A DNA stretch of 64,000 bases from Hymenopellis radicata (lineage: Eukaryota; Basidiomycota; Agaricomycetes; Agaricales; Physalacriaceae), in contig JADNRX010000199.1 of NCBI GenBank assembly GCA_015501595.1, positions 1 through 64,000 on the forward strand, in the 5' to 3' direction. A model generated the notes under the pieces. It did no database searches and was not told the origin of the DNA. It worked only from the letters and a program-made list of their open reading frames with translations. Below, piece after piece: positions 1 to 12,300 of this stretch. Both the position numbers and the translations under genes were made by a program. Within the stretch, counting starts at the first letter, position 1. The number at the start of each line of letters is the position of its first letter.

Positions 1-2
1 GC

Positions 3-212
3 GGCAATGTTGTGTCTCTTGGTATCCTCGATGGTACTGAGAATGGAAGCTCAGCACAGCAGGAGCTCTTGCACGAGCTCTGCTCTAGTACTTGGCGCTC
101 AACCATGTTGCGGTGCATGAGGACAGGCGTTCCGGGGCGCGTATGGATGACTCTGCCGACTCCTCCTGACGGTGTTGTGTTTAAGTTGGTTGGCACTAGG
201 ACTGTGGTATAA
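3..212 (+). CDS. 3' end of an unrecognised protein (cut by window edge)
   Basis: The frame is open from the left edge of the window to a stop at 210-212, giving about 69 residues that end in ...FKLVGTRTVV. The composition looks protein-like, with Leu, Cys, Trp and Arg well spread and no simple repeats, but I recognise no domain. It lies upstream of and in the same direction as the MYND gene. Because only the last part is present I cannot say whether it is an exon of a real gene or a chance open frame. Confidence 0.3.
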   Translation, partial: GNVVSLGILDGTENGSSAQQELLHELCSSTWRSTMLRCMRTGVPGRVWMTLPTPPDGVVFKLVGTRTVV

Positions 213-581
213 GATATCTGGTATAAGATATCATTACTATTATTACGCATCATGTACGCTGGGTGGCTCGATCCCGAATATACGCGTAATGAACTGCGGA
301 TCTTGGATCAATTCGATAGTTTTGTCCACGATAGCAGCATCTGAACAAAAATGACATTGATGAAAGTGGTGGCGTGCCGCCGGCGCGCAATTGATCTGAG
401 AATTTGGCTGGGAGGGCCTTGACAAACAAATCCGATTGACGAAGTGACTCAAGCTTTCGACCACCATCTACCTGGACCTACCTCATCAAGCTCGTCTTTC
501 TTCAGCGTGATAATGCAAGCGTTGAAGGTGCTTGATCTGAACTGGAAGCTAATATCTACTGACCTCTGTTTCGTTTACCAG

Positions 582-2384
582 GCCGCCGCTCTTAGCGGTT
601 TCCTTAGACGCGCTTGAAAAGATCATTCAAAAAAAATCAAGCATAATGAGAACGCCCTTGTCCAGCTCTTCCCCATCTTCTCTGAACTTCTTCAGTCAAC
701 AAAAATTCCTTGTGAAACTTCTACAGAAAGCGAAAAGCACCGATTCCTCGTCGTAACTAAACACATTTTCTGTGCTGTCTCAAGTTGCATGTCCGATGCA
801 CCTGCCTCGAATCAAGCACTCGTCACTCAGCTGTGCTCTCACCTTCCTAAAATGTGCAAATTTGCCATTGCATTCCTCCAGCTGTTTGTCCTAGACAGCA
901 CGTCGCCTTCGCCCTCTGATGTCGAACTAGCGAGGGAAATGCAAGAAACCGTCCTTCCCGTATCGCTTTATCGCATCTTTGGCATTGCACCGGCGTTCAG
1001 CGTGGTGTCCAACCATACAGGGCTATTTGACTGTTTGACGCGGGTCTGGGTGCTAGTAACCACTGAATGTCGGAGTAATCATGTGGTCGGCGCGGGAGTC
1101 GCCTGCTAGGGAACAATTCGGTCACGTCCTGGAACAACTTCCCAGTAGTCTCATTGTATTCTGCATCTTCCAGCACATCATAAACGATTTACAATTGACG
1201 CCCATCGATGTCCATTCCATTCGGCATAACAGCTTTATATTGCTACAGTGCTCTATGAGCTCACTAAAGATATATAAGGCCTGTATCGCGTCCCATGTGT
1301 CGAAGTGGTGCTGCATCATCATGCAGCGTCTCATGTCCAGGAGGTATGTCCTCCCAGTCAGCTGCCAGCACATTGTTGCCGATACTGTTGCGGATGTACT
1401 CAGTCTCCTACGATTTGCATTCCTGGCGGGATCGTGGGTCATAGTGCAGGCACTGGAACACGGGTTCATCGATTGCTTGTTTCGTGTTCAACCGCTCCTG
1501 GACTGGTGCCAGCACAGCCACAAGGGGTGCCAGCACAGCCACACGGAGAGCTCGCTTGGGTCAATGCTTGCTGACCTCATCGACTTACTCAATGCATGGA
1601 CCATGTATCGCCCGGTTCTACGATTGTCACACAAGGCTGTAAAGAAGGTACTGCGGAGAAACCTCGTTAATAATCTCAAAAAGGAGGGTTTGCTATGGGA
1701 TGCCTGGGTTCGATTCAGAGACATTGTCAATGAGCGCTCCCAGGCGAAGGCGCACTTCATTGAAGTCAGACATGAAGACTGGTGCGATAACACTCCGGTA
1801 AGATGAATCGATTCATTAAACGGCCAAATTAAACATTTGTATATGGCCAGTGTCATGTATTTTCACGCGCAGAACTCAGACTACAGCAATGTGCCGGATG
1901 TAAAGAATCCTACTACTGCTCCCGCGCTTGCCAGCGTACCGCTTGGAAAAATGGCCACAGGGAAGCCTGTCAAGCTCGACAGAAAGCCATCAAAGGTTGT
2001 TCTTCGCTGAGCATCACAGCTTGGAATACTAACAACCTCACAGATTGCTCACCAATCTGCCCAACCGAGAGAGAGGTTCGATTCATATTTGCCATGGTTG
2101 AGGGCGACTTCAACTTGCATAGTGAAGAGATCAATAACCATGTCAATGAGTTTCTCAAAGCGTGTCAACTTAGTACTGTTCGGTCGGACTCTATCGTCTT
2201 CCAGGTCGACTATGTGACAGTTCCGAGGAAGGTAACAATTACAACAGCAGATAAGATCACGGGGCACAGTGATTGGGAAGGGATCATAAAAGAGGGAAGG
2301 AGGAATGGTGGGCGAGTTATTGATCTGACTGTGCAGGACAAGGGGGAACCAATGCAAATGTGTGGACTCATTGCTGCAGGGTAA
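582..2384 (+). CDS. MYND-type zinc-finger protein
   Basis: The C-terminal part holds a clear MYND finger at 1890-1970: C-x2-C, YYCS-x2-C, then W-x3-H-x3-C. MYND fingers bind zinc and mediate protein-protein contacts; agarics have many such proteins of unknown job. Before it lies an alpha-helical, Leu-rich region of some 350 residues (about 640-1806). Introns are seen at about 1800-1871 and 1991-2041 (branch point actaac, acceptor cacag). The protein ends about 115 residues after the finger at the stop 2382-2384. The first exon or exons lie upstream of the acceptor at 580-581 and the start was not found. Two frame breaks occur: at the A8 run 629-636 (one base too few) and near 1085-1100. An 18-bp direct repeat at about 1503-1541 adds a Cys/His-rich double motif. 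Finger identity is sure; the full model is not. Confidence 0.75.
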
Positions 2385-2536
2385 TACTAACCCGTACTCT
2401 TTACAAGTCTCGTGTTATACGTTCCCACTACTTTCCATGACATGTATATTATTCAACGAAACTATCATTACTCCAAAACATTGGCCAAGTATCGTCGTAA
2501 CCATCAAGGTTTGTCTCAGCGTCCTTTGATTGGCCC

Positions 2537-3390
2537 AACATATCCAGCAACGTTTCCTACACGACGTTGCGAAAACTCGAAGTACTACAGATCGGAGAAG
2601 ATTCGGCTTCTGCCGGGACTGACATAAGCCTTCAGGACTTGTCTCTTACCATCATGGACAAACAGCGGACGAGGCCCACAGAGACAAAGGTCACAAAGCT
2701 CACTCTCCGCTTTCGCGACATTCATGCGTTTGGGAGCTCTGGGATACGATGTTTTGCCGAAAAGGTGGCTGACATGAAGCAGATTGCTGCACGCGATTAT
2801 CTCAACATGATACTTGTTCGTTTTGTTTCCCAGGTTATCTGCTCTCAGTCGCTGACTGGATTTGTAGTGCGCGCTGGCCTGCCTTGAACACTTAATATCT
2901 TCTGCGGAGGCGAACAAGGATGTGATGCGCCTACTCTGGGAGTGTTCCATGGGACCTCATGGACACGACTCATCGTTCAGCCGGCGGTACCCCTTCATAT
3001 CCTCGAGGCCGTGACCAGAGACATGGCAGCCGCCCTTCGACGATTCGCCTCAAAGTGGTGTCCGCAGTTCAGCACGAACGAAACTCCAAGGGCACGGTAC
3101 TGCTCGGATGGCTCGTGAAGCACGTTTGGCGAGCTGGAAAGAGACGATTTCGGCGCCGTCGCGCACGCGTGGGGCTGCTCAGAGCACACGGATGTGGAAA
3201 TACCAGTCGTAGTATGTCAATCAGTAAGTTGGTTGACTTTTCTTGTTCTATCCTAACAAATTTGTAGATTTGCGCATAATGACATGTTTATGCGGTACAC
3301 GGGATGGGGCATAGGCCATGAAATGACTGACTCGATTACGCAAACGTTTCGGCATAACATCAAACACGTACGGGGATTGGTACGATGTCG
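2537..3390 (+). CDS. Unrecognised multi-exon protein, probably degraded
   Basis: Coding-like segments follow one another on the plus strand: 2537-2830 (rich in Leu and Thr, resembling the leucine-rich part of F-box proteins), an intron ending at about 2864, 2866-3120, 3120-3223, an intron 3224-3267 with a good branch point (cctaac) and acceptor, and 3268-3390. A one-base frame break sits at the GGG run near 2938-2940, and an in-frame TGA interrupts the frame near 3115-3117, where CGA would be a one-step ancestor. I do not recognise the family. The 3' end runs straight into the transporter piece that follows, so the original C-terminus may be lost. Confidence 0.35.
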
Positions 3391-3632
3391 CAGAGCCCAC
3401 GCGATGAAGAAGCGCAAGAAGTTCCCGCGTTTATCTCGGCCGTCATGACCGGGCTCCTCGTACTCTTTGGGCGGTGCTGGTGCTCTCGCGTACCTCACGT
3501 TTGGGTCTGATATCAAGACTGTTGTCCTCGTCAACTTGGACATGTCGAAGCCTATGGTGCAAGGGTTTGTAATCTGAATCTACACGATATCTTGCAGTAG
3601 GACCTGACTCTTTTCTAGGTGCAATTCTTGCG
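3385..3632 (+). pseudogene. Fragment of a vacuolar amino-acid transporter (Avt3/Avt4 type)
   Basis: From about 3415 the translation gives the membrane segment AVMTGLLVLFGGAGALAYL followed by TFGSDIKTVVLVNLD. This is the pattern of the seventh to eighth helix region of fungal AVT3/AVT4-like transporters of the AAAP family, which move amino acids across the vacuolar membrane. Only about 75 of the usual 500-700 residues are present. Identity stops after the short VQFL word that follows an intron near 3563-3618. The GGG run at 3468-3470 needs one base fewer to stay in frame. With no other transporter sequence on either side this is a captured or relict gene piece, not a working transporter. Confidence 0.6.
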
Positions 3633-3935
3633 CATGGAAGGAATGAAGACAAGCAGCAAGAACGGGAAAGTATGTCGAAACACATCTACCTCTACGTTGC
3701 CCAAGGGACTACTACTCGGGTGTACAGCCCGAGGAAACGCATCGTGGTAGGTACACTGTCGAGACGCGCGCTCGCAACATGACCTTCAGGTCCGGCTTCT
3801 AGTTGTGCTCAGGCTGGGATGTCCCACTGCTCTCCATTCTTCCATACAGCCCATACGTACCTGATACCTTCAGCGCAAATCCTACTCTTCTTTGTTGTGC
3901 TGATGTTCCTTCTTCACGCCGGCGTGTGACACTCC
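3633..3935 (+). other. Short stretch with one small exon-like piece, otherwise nothing clear
   Basis: One frame gives a basic, exon-like peptide ending ...RKRIVVGTLSRRALAT with a stop at 3780-3782. It may be the last exon of the preceding unrecognised gene. The rest, up to the next gene, shows no coding signal I can defend. Confidence 0.25.
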
Positions 3936-5450
3936 ATGTTCGGCGTTTGCCGATGTTCGGGATGTACCGATCGTGGGCTTTGCCGCCGGCACGGATTCCC
4001 ATCAGCGCGCGCTTATTCTTCGCTCCCCGACAACATCGACGCGCTTGCTTTGCCCGACAACATGTCCTCCACCAAATACATGTCCTCCACCAATGACAAC
4101 GTCTCCGCGGTCGAGCTCTACTACGACCGTGCCATTCCTAGGGCCGTCTGGGGGCGTTGGAAGGGGGTTCGTAACACCAGCAAAGGCGGTGTAGCGCTGC
4201 GAGACGCGGCGGGCCAGTACGAGGTCGATTTCGATGGACGGGCCCGCATCTTCGCTCTGATGTGCGTCGTTTTCGTTCTCTTCAGCGCCGATTTTGGTTA
4301 TCGCGTCTCAGGCCGTCTGATTTTCATTTTTCCCCCGCTGAGTCGACGGAATCACTGCCGTTCAGGCATTTGACCATTCGGGTTTACGGCGCCGATGGTT
4401 TCGCCATAGGCTGCGTGGAATGGGCAGGTCTGGAGAGGGAGAGGTCGAAGCGATGGGTGTACGACGAGAACACGGTCAATGGGTACCGTTGGGCGTGCTG
4501 GGACGTCGACGAGGATTTGCGTCAGGCGAAGCACTTCTTCATTCGCAGCTCTTACCAGAAGGTCCGTATGTTATTCTTCTGCTTATTCTTGGACTAATAG
4601 TTCTTAGCTGTTCGATTGGTTGTAGGATTATATTTTAGACCAGATCGACTTTCATAGTCTGAACAGCTTTCGACAAGGAAAGATACGCGAGCTTCAACAT
4701 GCTGCCTTATCATTGGTAATGGACTCCGACATGGAAGTGTACATTGCTTTTAGGCTCTGTTATACGATATACTAAGTAGTCCATAGACAAGCATTACCAG
4801 AATTCAACAAAAATGCTATCGAAGAAGCATTCTCGGATGACGCCGACACAATCGCACAGACTCTGGCTAGCTGTTTGCGTGCACCGTCGTATGATGCTCA
4901 ACCCTCTAATCCATTCACTATCCCTTCTGTATCAGCGACGGGAGTTGACCTCAGACCTCTTGTCGAACTGCGATTCCAACATCAGACCCGTTGTGCCGCC
5001 ACCGGAACACGCACGGTTAAGGAGGCGTGTTCATGGTCACAGGTCGGTTCCTTCCTCCCACCATCATCTCGCCTTGCTCACTCGATTTTTCGTCAGGCTC
5101 TCCGCTTTCGGCGCCGCCTCTTACGGCCTTTCGACCCTATGGTAAGTCGTTTCTCTTCTATTGGCGACGACCAGTGTTCTAACGCTCTTGCAGGCCTTCG
5201 TGTTCCCACCGGCACCACAGTCTTATTATCCTCGCTCGATAGTTATCAAAGTTTTCCAGTCCCCACCGCCGCCGCCCTCTTCCCGTCCGTACGACGACAT
5301 TCTGGCGATTATTTCCTTCAGCGCTGTTCATATCCCACCCGGCGCAGGCATCGACAACTCGAAGTGATCATCTGGCTCCGTGCCGGTGAACGCCAGTTTG
5401 GCTCTGCGCCGACTGAATCCGGTCATCTATGGGACGACGCGTGCTGAAAG
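3936..5450 (+). CDS. Unrecognised multi-exon protein
   Basis: Several plus-strand segments look like exons: 4040-4260 (includes a tandem CATGTCCTCCACCAA duplication at about 4062-4091), 4343-4560 (rich in Trp, Tyr and acidic residues, with WACWDVDEDLR), 4627-4690, 4802-5040 (begins EFNKNAIEEAFSDDAD), 5041-5140 and 5190-5367. Intron edges with GT...AG can be placed between most of them. I recognise no domain. The gene is followed within 100-200 bp by a dienelactone hydrolase tail in the same direction, so the two might be read as one transcript, but nothing shows that they form one protein. Confidence 0.35.
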
Positions 5451-5559
5451 TATGATATGTGGGACAACCTTATGGCGAAGGAACAACATGGGTATGTCTG
5501 TGCCCATTTTCTTGTCTTCTCCAGGCTTAACGTAATTCAACTTCCACCACTCTCATGCG

Positions 5560-5912
5560 CCGGTTCGTCAAACACCCTCTCGCATCTAGCACACAGCTCA
5601 CCGTTCCCAGAAACCGACCGCACATTCCCCTTCGACGCGCGCCGTCGCGCAGAAAGCATGTTCGTCGCCGCCCGCACCCAGTACTTTTTCCAAATCTTCT
5701 CCGGCGTCGACCATGGCTTTGCGACTCGTGGGGATCCAGCTATAGCCGACGCTCGTAAGCACTAATCCTTTTATATCATTGACTAGAAGCTAACGAACGT
5801 GCCAGGTTGGGCCAAGGAAGAATCCGCCAGCGCCATGGTCAGGTGGTTCAATAGGTTCTGCGAGGAGGGTCCTACTCAAAGCACAGGTCGTCCAGCGAAG
5901 AATCTCGGCTAG
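5560..5912 (+). pseudogene. C-terminal fragment of a dienelactone hydrolase family protein
   Basis: Two exons give the end of the alpha/beta-hydrolase fold: ETDRTFPFDARRRAE, then QIFSGVDHGFATRGDP, and after an intron at 5757-5803 WAKEESASAMVRWFNRF, with the stop at 5910-5912. These words match the conserved C-terminus of fungal dienelactone hydrolases; the H in DHGF is the family's catalytic histidine. The nucleophile-cysteine and aspartate regions that should lie about 100 residues earlier are absent. The intron is intact (GTAAGC...GCCAG), so the piece came from genomic DNA and not from a reverse-transcribed copy. It is a truncated copy or captured fragment. Confidence 0.65.
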
Positions 5913-6007
5913 CACAAAGGCTCATCGTAGCCTGACACAATACGGATTGATGATAGTAAGTATACAATGAAGTGTCAATGTTTGACATGATAAATAAATG
6001 CGCCACC

Positions 6008-6480
6008 TTATGTGGCTTTCTCCACATACGCGATCTTCGGCCTCGACCGCGTCCCGCCCACCAGCACCTTCTTCAGCTCCTTCATGTTGATGCTCTTTTG
6101 GCTGTCCATCATCTCCCGCACGTTCTTGATGTTTAGAACCCAGTCGCGCTCCTCCAGCAGCTTCTCCCCGATGGCTGACAGTTCTGCCTCCTCTTCGTCC
6201 GAGAGGAGCGCGAAGGACGTACGCTTCTCGTTACGCCACAGGAGAATTTGCTTGATGGCTTCTGGAAGCAAGATGTTTTGACAGATCTGTGATATTGGTT
6301 AGGTCTACAGCAGAATTGTAGGAGTGGCATGCACCTCTATTTTGTTGAGTTGACTGAGCTGCTCATACTGATCGAAGCCTCTTGGACGTGACGACAGTGG
6401 TTCCGTATCGAGATTGTAAGTCACTACGTAGGAGCAGGTGCGGCTGAACTCAACAATCTGTCGCGCGTTCGTTCTCAAGA
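6008..6480 (-). CDS. Unrecognised small protein or gene tail
   Basis: Two exons are visible on the minus strand: about 6480-6334 and 6285-6008, joined over an intron at about 6333-6286 (GTGCAT...CACAG). The second exon begins ICQNILLPEAIKQ and is highly charged and helical, ending at the stop 6008-6010. Upstream exons and the start were not found. It lies just downstream of the KDZ transposase in the same direction, so it may belong to the same element. No domain is recognised. Confidence 0.4.
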
Positions 6481-6922
6481 GAGGGAGACTCGACTTGAAC
6501 TTGCTCCGTTTATCTCTCTCGTGCTTCTGTGCTTTCCATCGCGCCTTTCCTGCTCCTCTGCTGTTACATTGTGTCCGTCGACAAAGCGAGTGCTCGCTTC
6601 CCTTTCCGTGCTTTTTTTTCTTTTGCCTTTTGTGAAAATGGTGATTAAATGTTTAATGGTGTCGCGCAATTCATTATTTATTATCTTCAAATTATTGCCT
6701 TGCGCTAGTGCCGTAGGTAACTGCTTTGCCTCGTGGAGACCAGGGTGGCACAGCCGCTCGGCATGCCTGGGAAATGGGCAAAGTCTAAGTCAAACATGTA
6801 CAAACTCAGGTGATTCTTTGAACCACCCATACCAATTCTGCTATCCTCTTCGGAAACCGAAGACCCCCCGCCCGTTCCAAACGGCGGCCACTGTTCCAAC
6901 ATAGCCTGTCGTGGTCACTCCA

Positions 6923-9246
6923 TCAAACATGGTTTCCCTCCCAGTGCGACAGTGGGAGGACCATCGGATGAAAGCCCCGCTGCCGAAGGTTCATGGCTAC
7001 TCTTTCATTGTGCCTTATCACCGCTTCGTCCAAGAAGAAAGTGAAGCTGTTGGGATACGCTTAGATTGCAGCTTGGGGGCCTCCATAACCGATTCCACTT
7101 ACTGAATGAGCGACATTCCCCTGACCATCGTCACAAACCCTCCATACCAGACGTTCGTTTGCTCACACACCGATGTGTTGAATATCAACTTGCCATGTTC
7201 ATCGAGCAGTTCTGGGAATAACGCTGGGTTGCAGTGTTTGTTACAGAATTCGTCAGACTCTTTATGGCAGCCTGCCCCGTGGAAAACGTCTAGGACGTGT
7301 GCACTTTTTCGAGTCAGGTAGTCATCCCCGCACTTGAAGAGGTGCTCCAATACATGACATGCTTTGTCATAGACAAAGACCGATGGCAGCGCTCGTGGCA
7401 AGCGCTTCGGACAAATGGACGTCATTAAAGACTGTTAGGCATTATGGTCAGTGTTGGTCGCGTTTCCGCCGCAAATGTGTTTGCTCACCTTTGTCGACAT
7501 GACCCCTTCAGCTCCATAAAACGTAGATCTCGCAATAATGATTCCGCAATCGCGCAGTGCCAGCATGTCGCAGTGAGTGAACTTGGACGACATGGTCAGC
7601 TTGCCCCGCTTCTTCGCCTCCTGCTGTGAGGTGTAAGTCGAAGTGGTGTCCGTCTCCCGTGTAGAATCTTCCTCTGCTCCGCCTCGGTTCCCTATACAGT
7701 GATTTGTCACATTGGGCAGCTCGCAATCCTCTATGCCGTCTTCAACTTGCGGGCGTGATTCTTGGTCGTCAACGGCCCTCCCATACCGCGCAGCGCGGCG
7801 AATCAATTCTCGATGGCCTTGGCCTGCCATTGCCGCCTCCTGCTTCTCGATTAGCTGGTGAGCGGGATCGTCGCACGCCCGGGAATTCTGTTGTCTCAGA
7901 GCCCCTTTGTTGCAGGTCCGCACGAAGCACTCCCATTCTTTCTCGGCATGCTTCACACAAAAACGGTCTCTTGTGTTTTGCAGTCCTTCGAGACACGGCA
8001 TGCCATCTTCGTCTGATGCTACCGAGCAACACCGACACCGCACACTAACGCCATCCAGTACAATGGCGTCGTAGTACTCTGTCCTATAGTTAATCATCAC
8101 ACAATTTTCGAACGAAGACCAACGACTGACGCGCTTTCCCTGTTACCTCATCTTTTTTCACCTTCAGGCAGCTGTCACAGACATGCCCCCACATCGGTTG
8201 GCCAGTGCCCACCATCCTTCGGTTACGTTCTGCAAGAGCTTCATCAATGCGACCTTTTTGGTTGCCTCGGTTGCTTAGCTCTAAGCTCGCTGTCTCATTC
8301 GAGCGACGTCCTATATCACGCAGCAGCGCAAACATCCAAAACGTGTCCCAAACCGTCTCATGATCCAAGCGCCACAACAACTTTGTGTTCCCATGCCATG
8401 GCTTGTCAACCAATTCGAGGTTGTATACTTCCGCGATGCCGACAGAAGAAGCGCTGCGCAGCCCGCCTTAGTCGTAGCGGTAGAAGTTGGTAGAGTCTCG
8501 CTACTCACTGCTGAACTGTCATCTGGAGTGTCCAGTGAATCGCCAAATCCTGTTCCACCCAGTGCGTTTCGGAGGCCTGAATGTATCGGGGTATACCGGC
8601 ATAGTACTGCCTGACCGAGCCGACCTCTGAGCCTCCCCGGACAAAGTACGCTGGGTGGTAGGAGGTTTTGCACTCTACACATCATTTAGCATGTTTACCA
8701 CTTACGATAACATGACAATACCATCACAATACTTGGAGATCGTATAAAGTGGTCGTATTCCCCGTGCCTTCGTGAGCAATTGTGCTTCAACGCGCGCGTT
8801 CTTCTGGTGAGTAAATCGCGGGGAAGCGCACTGAATACAGGTCGATACTGGTGCACTGATCATGACTGCGCCTTGCTCCAATGTCAGACGGAATGTGTTT
8901 GTTAAAGCGGAAGCTGACCGATACGGTGCGCATGTCCGAACTCCGCGACAATATCTTCCACCTCGACATCTCTTGGAGCTGTTGCCAGGTCCTCCATGTA
9001 ATCCCGCACAGCCATCCAGAGCTGGCTGACTTGGGCAGTGGTTAGGCACAAAGCGTGTGCTAACGTTTCGCCTAGGTCGTTGGGCAGAGTCACTGGAAAT
9101 ATGGTGCTTTTAGCGGTGAGCCTATCCTCTTGCATGTGTACGATACGGATGAAGGTGAAGAGCAGCCTATAGTCCAGAACAGAACCTGCCCAGGGTAGTC
9201 GCTGCAACGCCACGGCGAGTTTTATCAACATCTCCGCCAGAGTCAT
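6923..9246 (-). CDS. KDZ-family transposase with CxC5/CxC6-type cysteine clusters
   Basis: Exons run at about 9246-8923, 8876-8705, 8680-8533, 8498-8152, 8087-7498, 7440-7099 and 7050-6923. The N-terminal part ends in a CxxC cluster (STCIQCA) and an SKYCDG word. Next comes KTSYHPAYFV with a run of aromatic residues. A second cluster contains VCDSCLKV, DGVSVRCRCC, CVKHAEKEWECFV and CDDPAHQ, as in the CxC6-like module. The catalytic part holds SVFVYDKACHVLEHL, DVFHGAGCHK, CNPALFPEL and EQTNVWYGGF, and the C-terminal exon reads FFLDEAVIRHNE. These are features of fungal KDZ (Kyakuja-Dileera-Zisupton) proteins, which move large DNA transposons. All exons join without a frame break that I could find, so the gene may be intact. 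The family call rests on remembered motif patterns. Confidence 0.7.
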
Positions 9247-9389
9247 GGTAAGTGGCTAACAATGATTTACATAAAATGCTTACCCTTTGATGAAAAGTCA
9301 TTACACATACTCAGTGGACGTGCAATTTTTTTTTGATACCATATCGTAGTAGTACAAAAAAGCTGATTCTCGTCTATCAAGAGATTAAC

Positions 9390-12300
9390 CTAACTAGGCG
9401 CTGTCGGCGTCTTTGGTGGTGCGAGCGGCTTTGGTACTTCAAATGCTGCGTTAGGAGCGCATGTGCCGCGGATGAGGGCGAACGCCTTGGCTGCAGCCAT
9501 TTTTCCTTTTGTATCAGCTACGATTTTGTCGACACTCTGGGAAAATGCCATCTCGTCCTGATCTCCATAGAACGAGAGCAAGTGCCCCAAATGTTTAGCA
9601 TATCGCCACCACGTCTCCCTTGCACCGAAGATTTCTCTCTTGGCGCCCTCGTCCAGGTCAAGGTTTTCGAAGTCTGTATTCCATTCAGCTTCTTGGACTG
9701 TCAGACTATTGTTCCATTGCTCACCTTTGATCTGTTCCTTCTCCTCTGCGCTCCAGTCACCATATTTGAGCTTCGTCAGCCTCCCGACTCGATAAACCGC
9801 AGGAGCAAGCGTGAGCCACTCGGCGATCTCCAGACCCTGGGAGAAGTCCGACCGTTGGGACCAAGCCTTGTAGTTCTTAATGGCTTTTTGCACAGCAGGA
9901 TCACGCTTTATGTGGTCGGCGTACCAGGCAGATGCCATGAGCTTGGCGTCCTTCTTTTCTTTCCGGTTAGCGACGGACTTCAGGGAGAGAACGCGTGGCT
10001 TCCGCACAACTGGGCCCTCAAGCGACGGTGGCGGTGGCGGGGCCATTGGAGCTAAAATGCAGTCAGCTCACAACATGTACCAGCTCTAGATGCGTACCTG
10101 GGCTTCCGTGAGGATAAGCATAATGGTGTAAAAAACATATTTCGTGTCATACACCGTATTTAGGCGAACCCAGTTGATGGGCAAGCCAACGTGTTCCCAA
10201 GTGAGTATGGAAGCGTTGTCAATGACACATCTGCTTTCATACAGAGCGTCGGCGCCAAAAGGAGCCACACCATCATGCTTGTCCTGCATGGCCGACACAG
10301 CCTGAAAAGTGGCGAGTGGAAGCGTTATGGGTTGATAGAGAGGGCCGTCCCTCCAAGCAGCGGTGAAGGGGAGCGATTGCTCAAACGTCTGTGGGTTTGG
10401 TTGACTACCTGTTCGATGGCCTTGAGCAGGGCGAATGTGTTGATGCCGAGCTGTTGCTCATAGCCTTGGGCAACGGCTGAGGGCGGGGCGATTATATACC
10501 AGAGGTGGGGCACCTTCATCTCCTGAACAAGTTCGCGTTCATCACGGCATATGACGGTGATCTTAATGAGGTCGCGCTCAGTGGTAGCTTCTTGCGGTGG
10601 AAGCCAAATATATAATTTTTCGTCCTCAGATCTAGAGTCCTCCAGGCGAAAAGCCGTACTGGGTCCTACGTTATGCAAAATAAGGAATGGATAGATATCT
10701 GAGATGCAACGATGCATACCTGGGGAGCCTCGACGCCAATTAGTGCGGGGTCGAGGCAAGAGTCTGTCCCTGGCGCGGGCGAAGCGTCTGCGTGGAATGA
10801 GGAGGGTGGCAAAGACATTGACCTCTCTGGCGAGCCACTGCTTGACACAGTCGACACCGTTGAATCCTCGTTCTCGACGGCTGGGGGATCACCATCATGT
10901 CCTCCGCCACTGCTCTTTCGACGTCGTGATCCTCGACGGCTGGGGGATCCGCCGTAATGTCCTCCGCCAACTGCTCTTTCGACGTCGTAGAGTCCTCGAC
11001 GGCTGGGGGATCCACCGTAATGTCCTCCGCCGCCCGATCCTTCGACGTCGTAGAGTCCGACACCGTTGAATCCTCGTTCTCGACGGCTGGGGGATCCACC
11101 ATCATGTCCTCCACCGCCCGATCCTCGGCAGACGCGTCGGTGTCCTCGGCAGACGCGTCGGTGCGTACGACAGGCTTTGTGGGCTCGTGCGCGCTGGCAG
11201 CTGAGGCAGCTATCTTGCGAGCGACCTTCTGCTGGATGTCCAGGGGAATCGTGAGCTTTCCGGCCATGACCAAGTCGTAAATGGCGGTGTTCATGGCGTC
11301 CAGCGTCGCGGTGGGTCCTTTCGCAACCTCGTTCGCTATGGCAGTCCAGTCCACGGAGGGCGCACGCTGCCCAGTAGCGGAGTTGTACAATGTGTGGAAA
11401 TATTGGCGTGTTTGGCTCATAAGCACGAGCGTACGTGCGCCATTTTTTTTCCCCCTCTTCGGCGGCGCGGCGGCGGAGGTTCGAATGTGAGGCCAGCCGC
11501 CTCAGCTAGCCGCTGGAATTACTGTTAGTAAGTCTGAATGGTTGTTTGGCGTCTTCCCCACCTTGAAGTCCTCTTCCTGGAGGCGAGTTCTAAACGCACG
11601 TTAGCATGGCGTGCGAGTTGTCTTCAGCACGTACAGTTCACTGGGTGCGAGCTCCTTCAGGACCATGGTGTACGCAGGCTTAATGAAAACGAAGTGTGCG
11701 CCCACTTGATGAAAACAAAGTGCACACTCGGGATTTTCCCACACGTCACGCACATAACATAAGAGGGCGTGCGCGCTACACTCAAATGCTAGCGTGCGCG
11801 TTCGATTCAAGGCTGGCGTGCGCTCCCTCCAATCAGGATTTTCCCCCCTGTCACGCACATAACATAAGAGGGCGTGCGCGCTACGCTCAAATGCTAGCGT
11901 GCGCGTTCGATTCAAAGCTGCTTCTGCTCGTACGTTCATCTTGCTGCCATTAACAAATAGTGCATCTAATTGGGCGTATTTACAGATGTACTCTTCATTC
12001 GTTGTAAACCGAGGGCGGCTATGAAACTCCAACGTGCTTCTGACACTCTGCCCATGGCTTTGAGGCGCTGAACTTCTTCCCTGCAGACTCTGCGGTAGTT
12101 AAGGTGGTTGTTGACGGTTGTCTTCACATATGGGGGGCAGCGCTCCTTGACAGCAGTGAGCAACTTTTATGATTTATTGAGGCTATAGAAGCGCTTACCT
12201 TGGGAACAAAATGTTGTTTCACGGTTGAGTTCCATGCCTCGCGAACCTTGATGGTGTCGTCCTGCCGCGTCGTTTCGTATGTTTCCAGAAATTGTCCATG

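Noticed and set aside
10740..11426. Reading the acidic repeat frame to its end (...RLCQAVARQRGQ) as the true protein end
   Set aside because: The repeat word DPPAVE continues in another frame after 10890, where one repeat copy lacks a C. The Arg/Cys-rich tail is therefore an out-of-frame reading.
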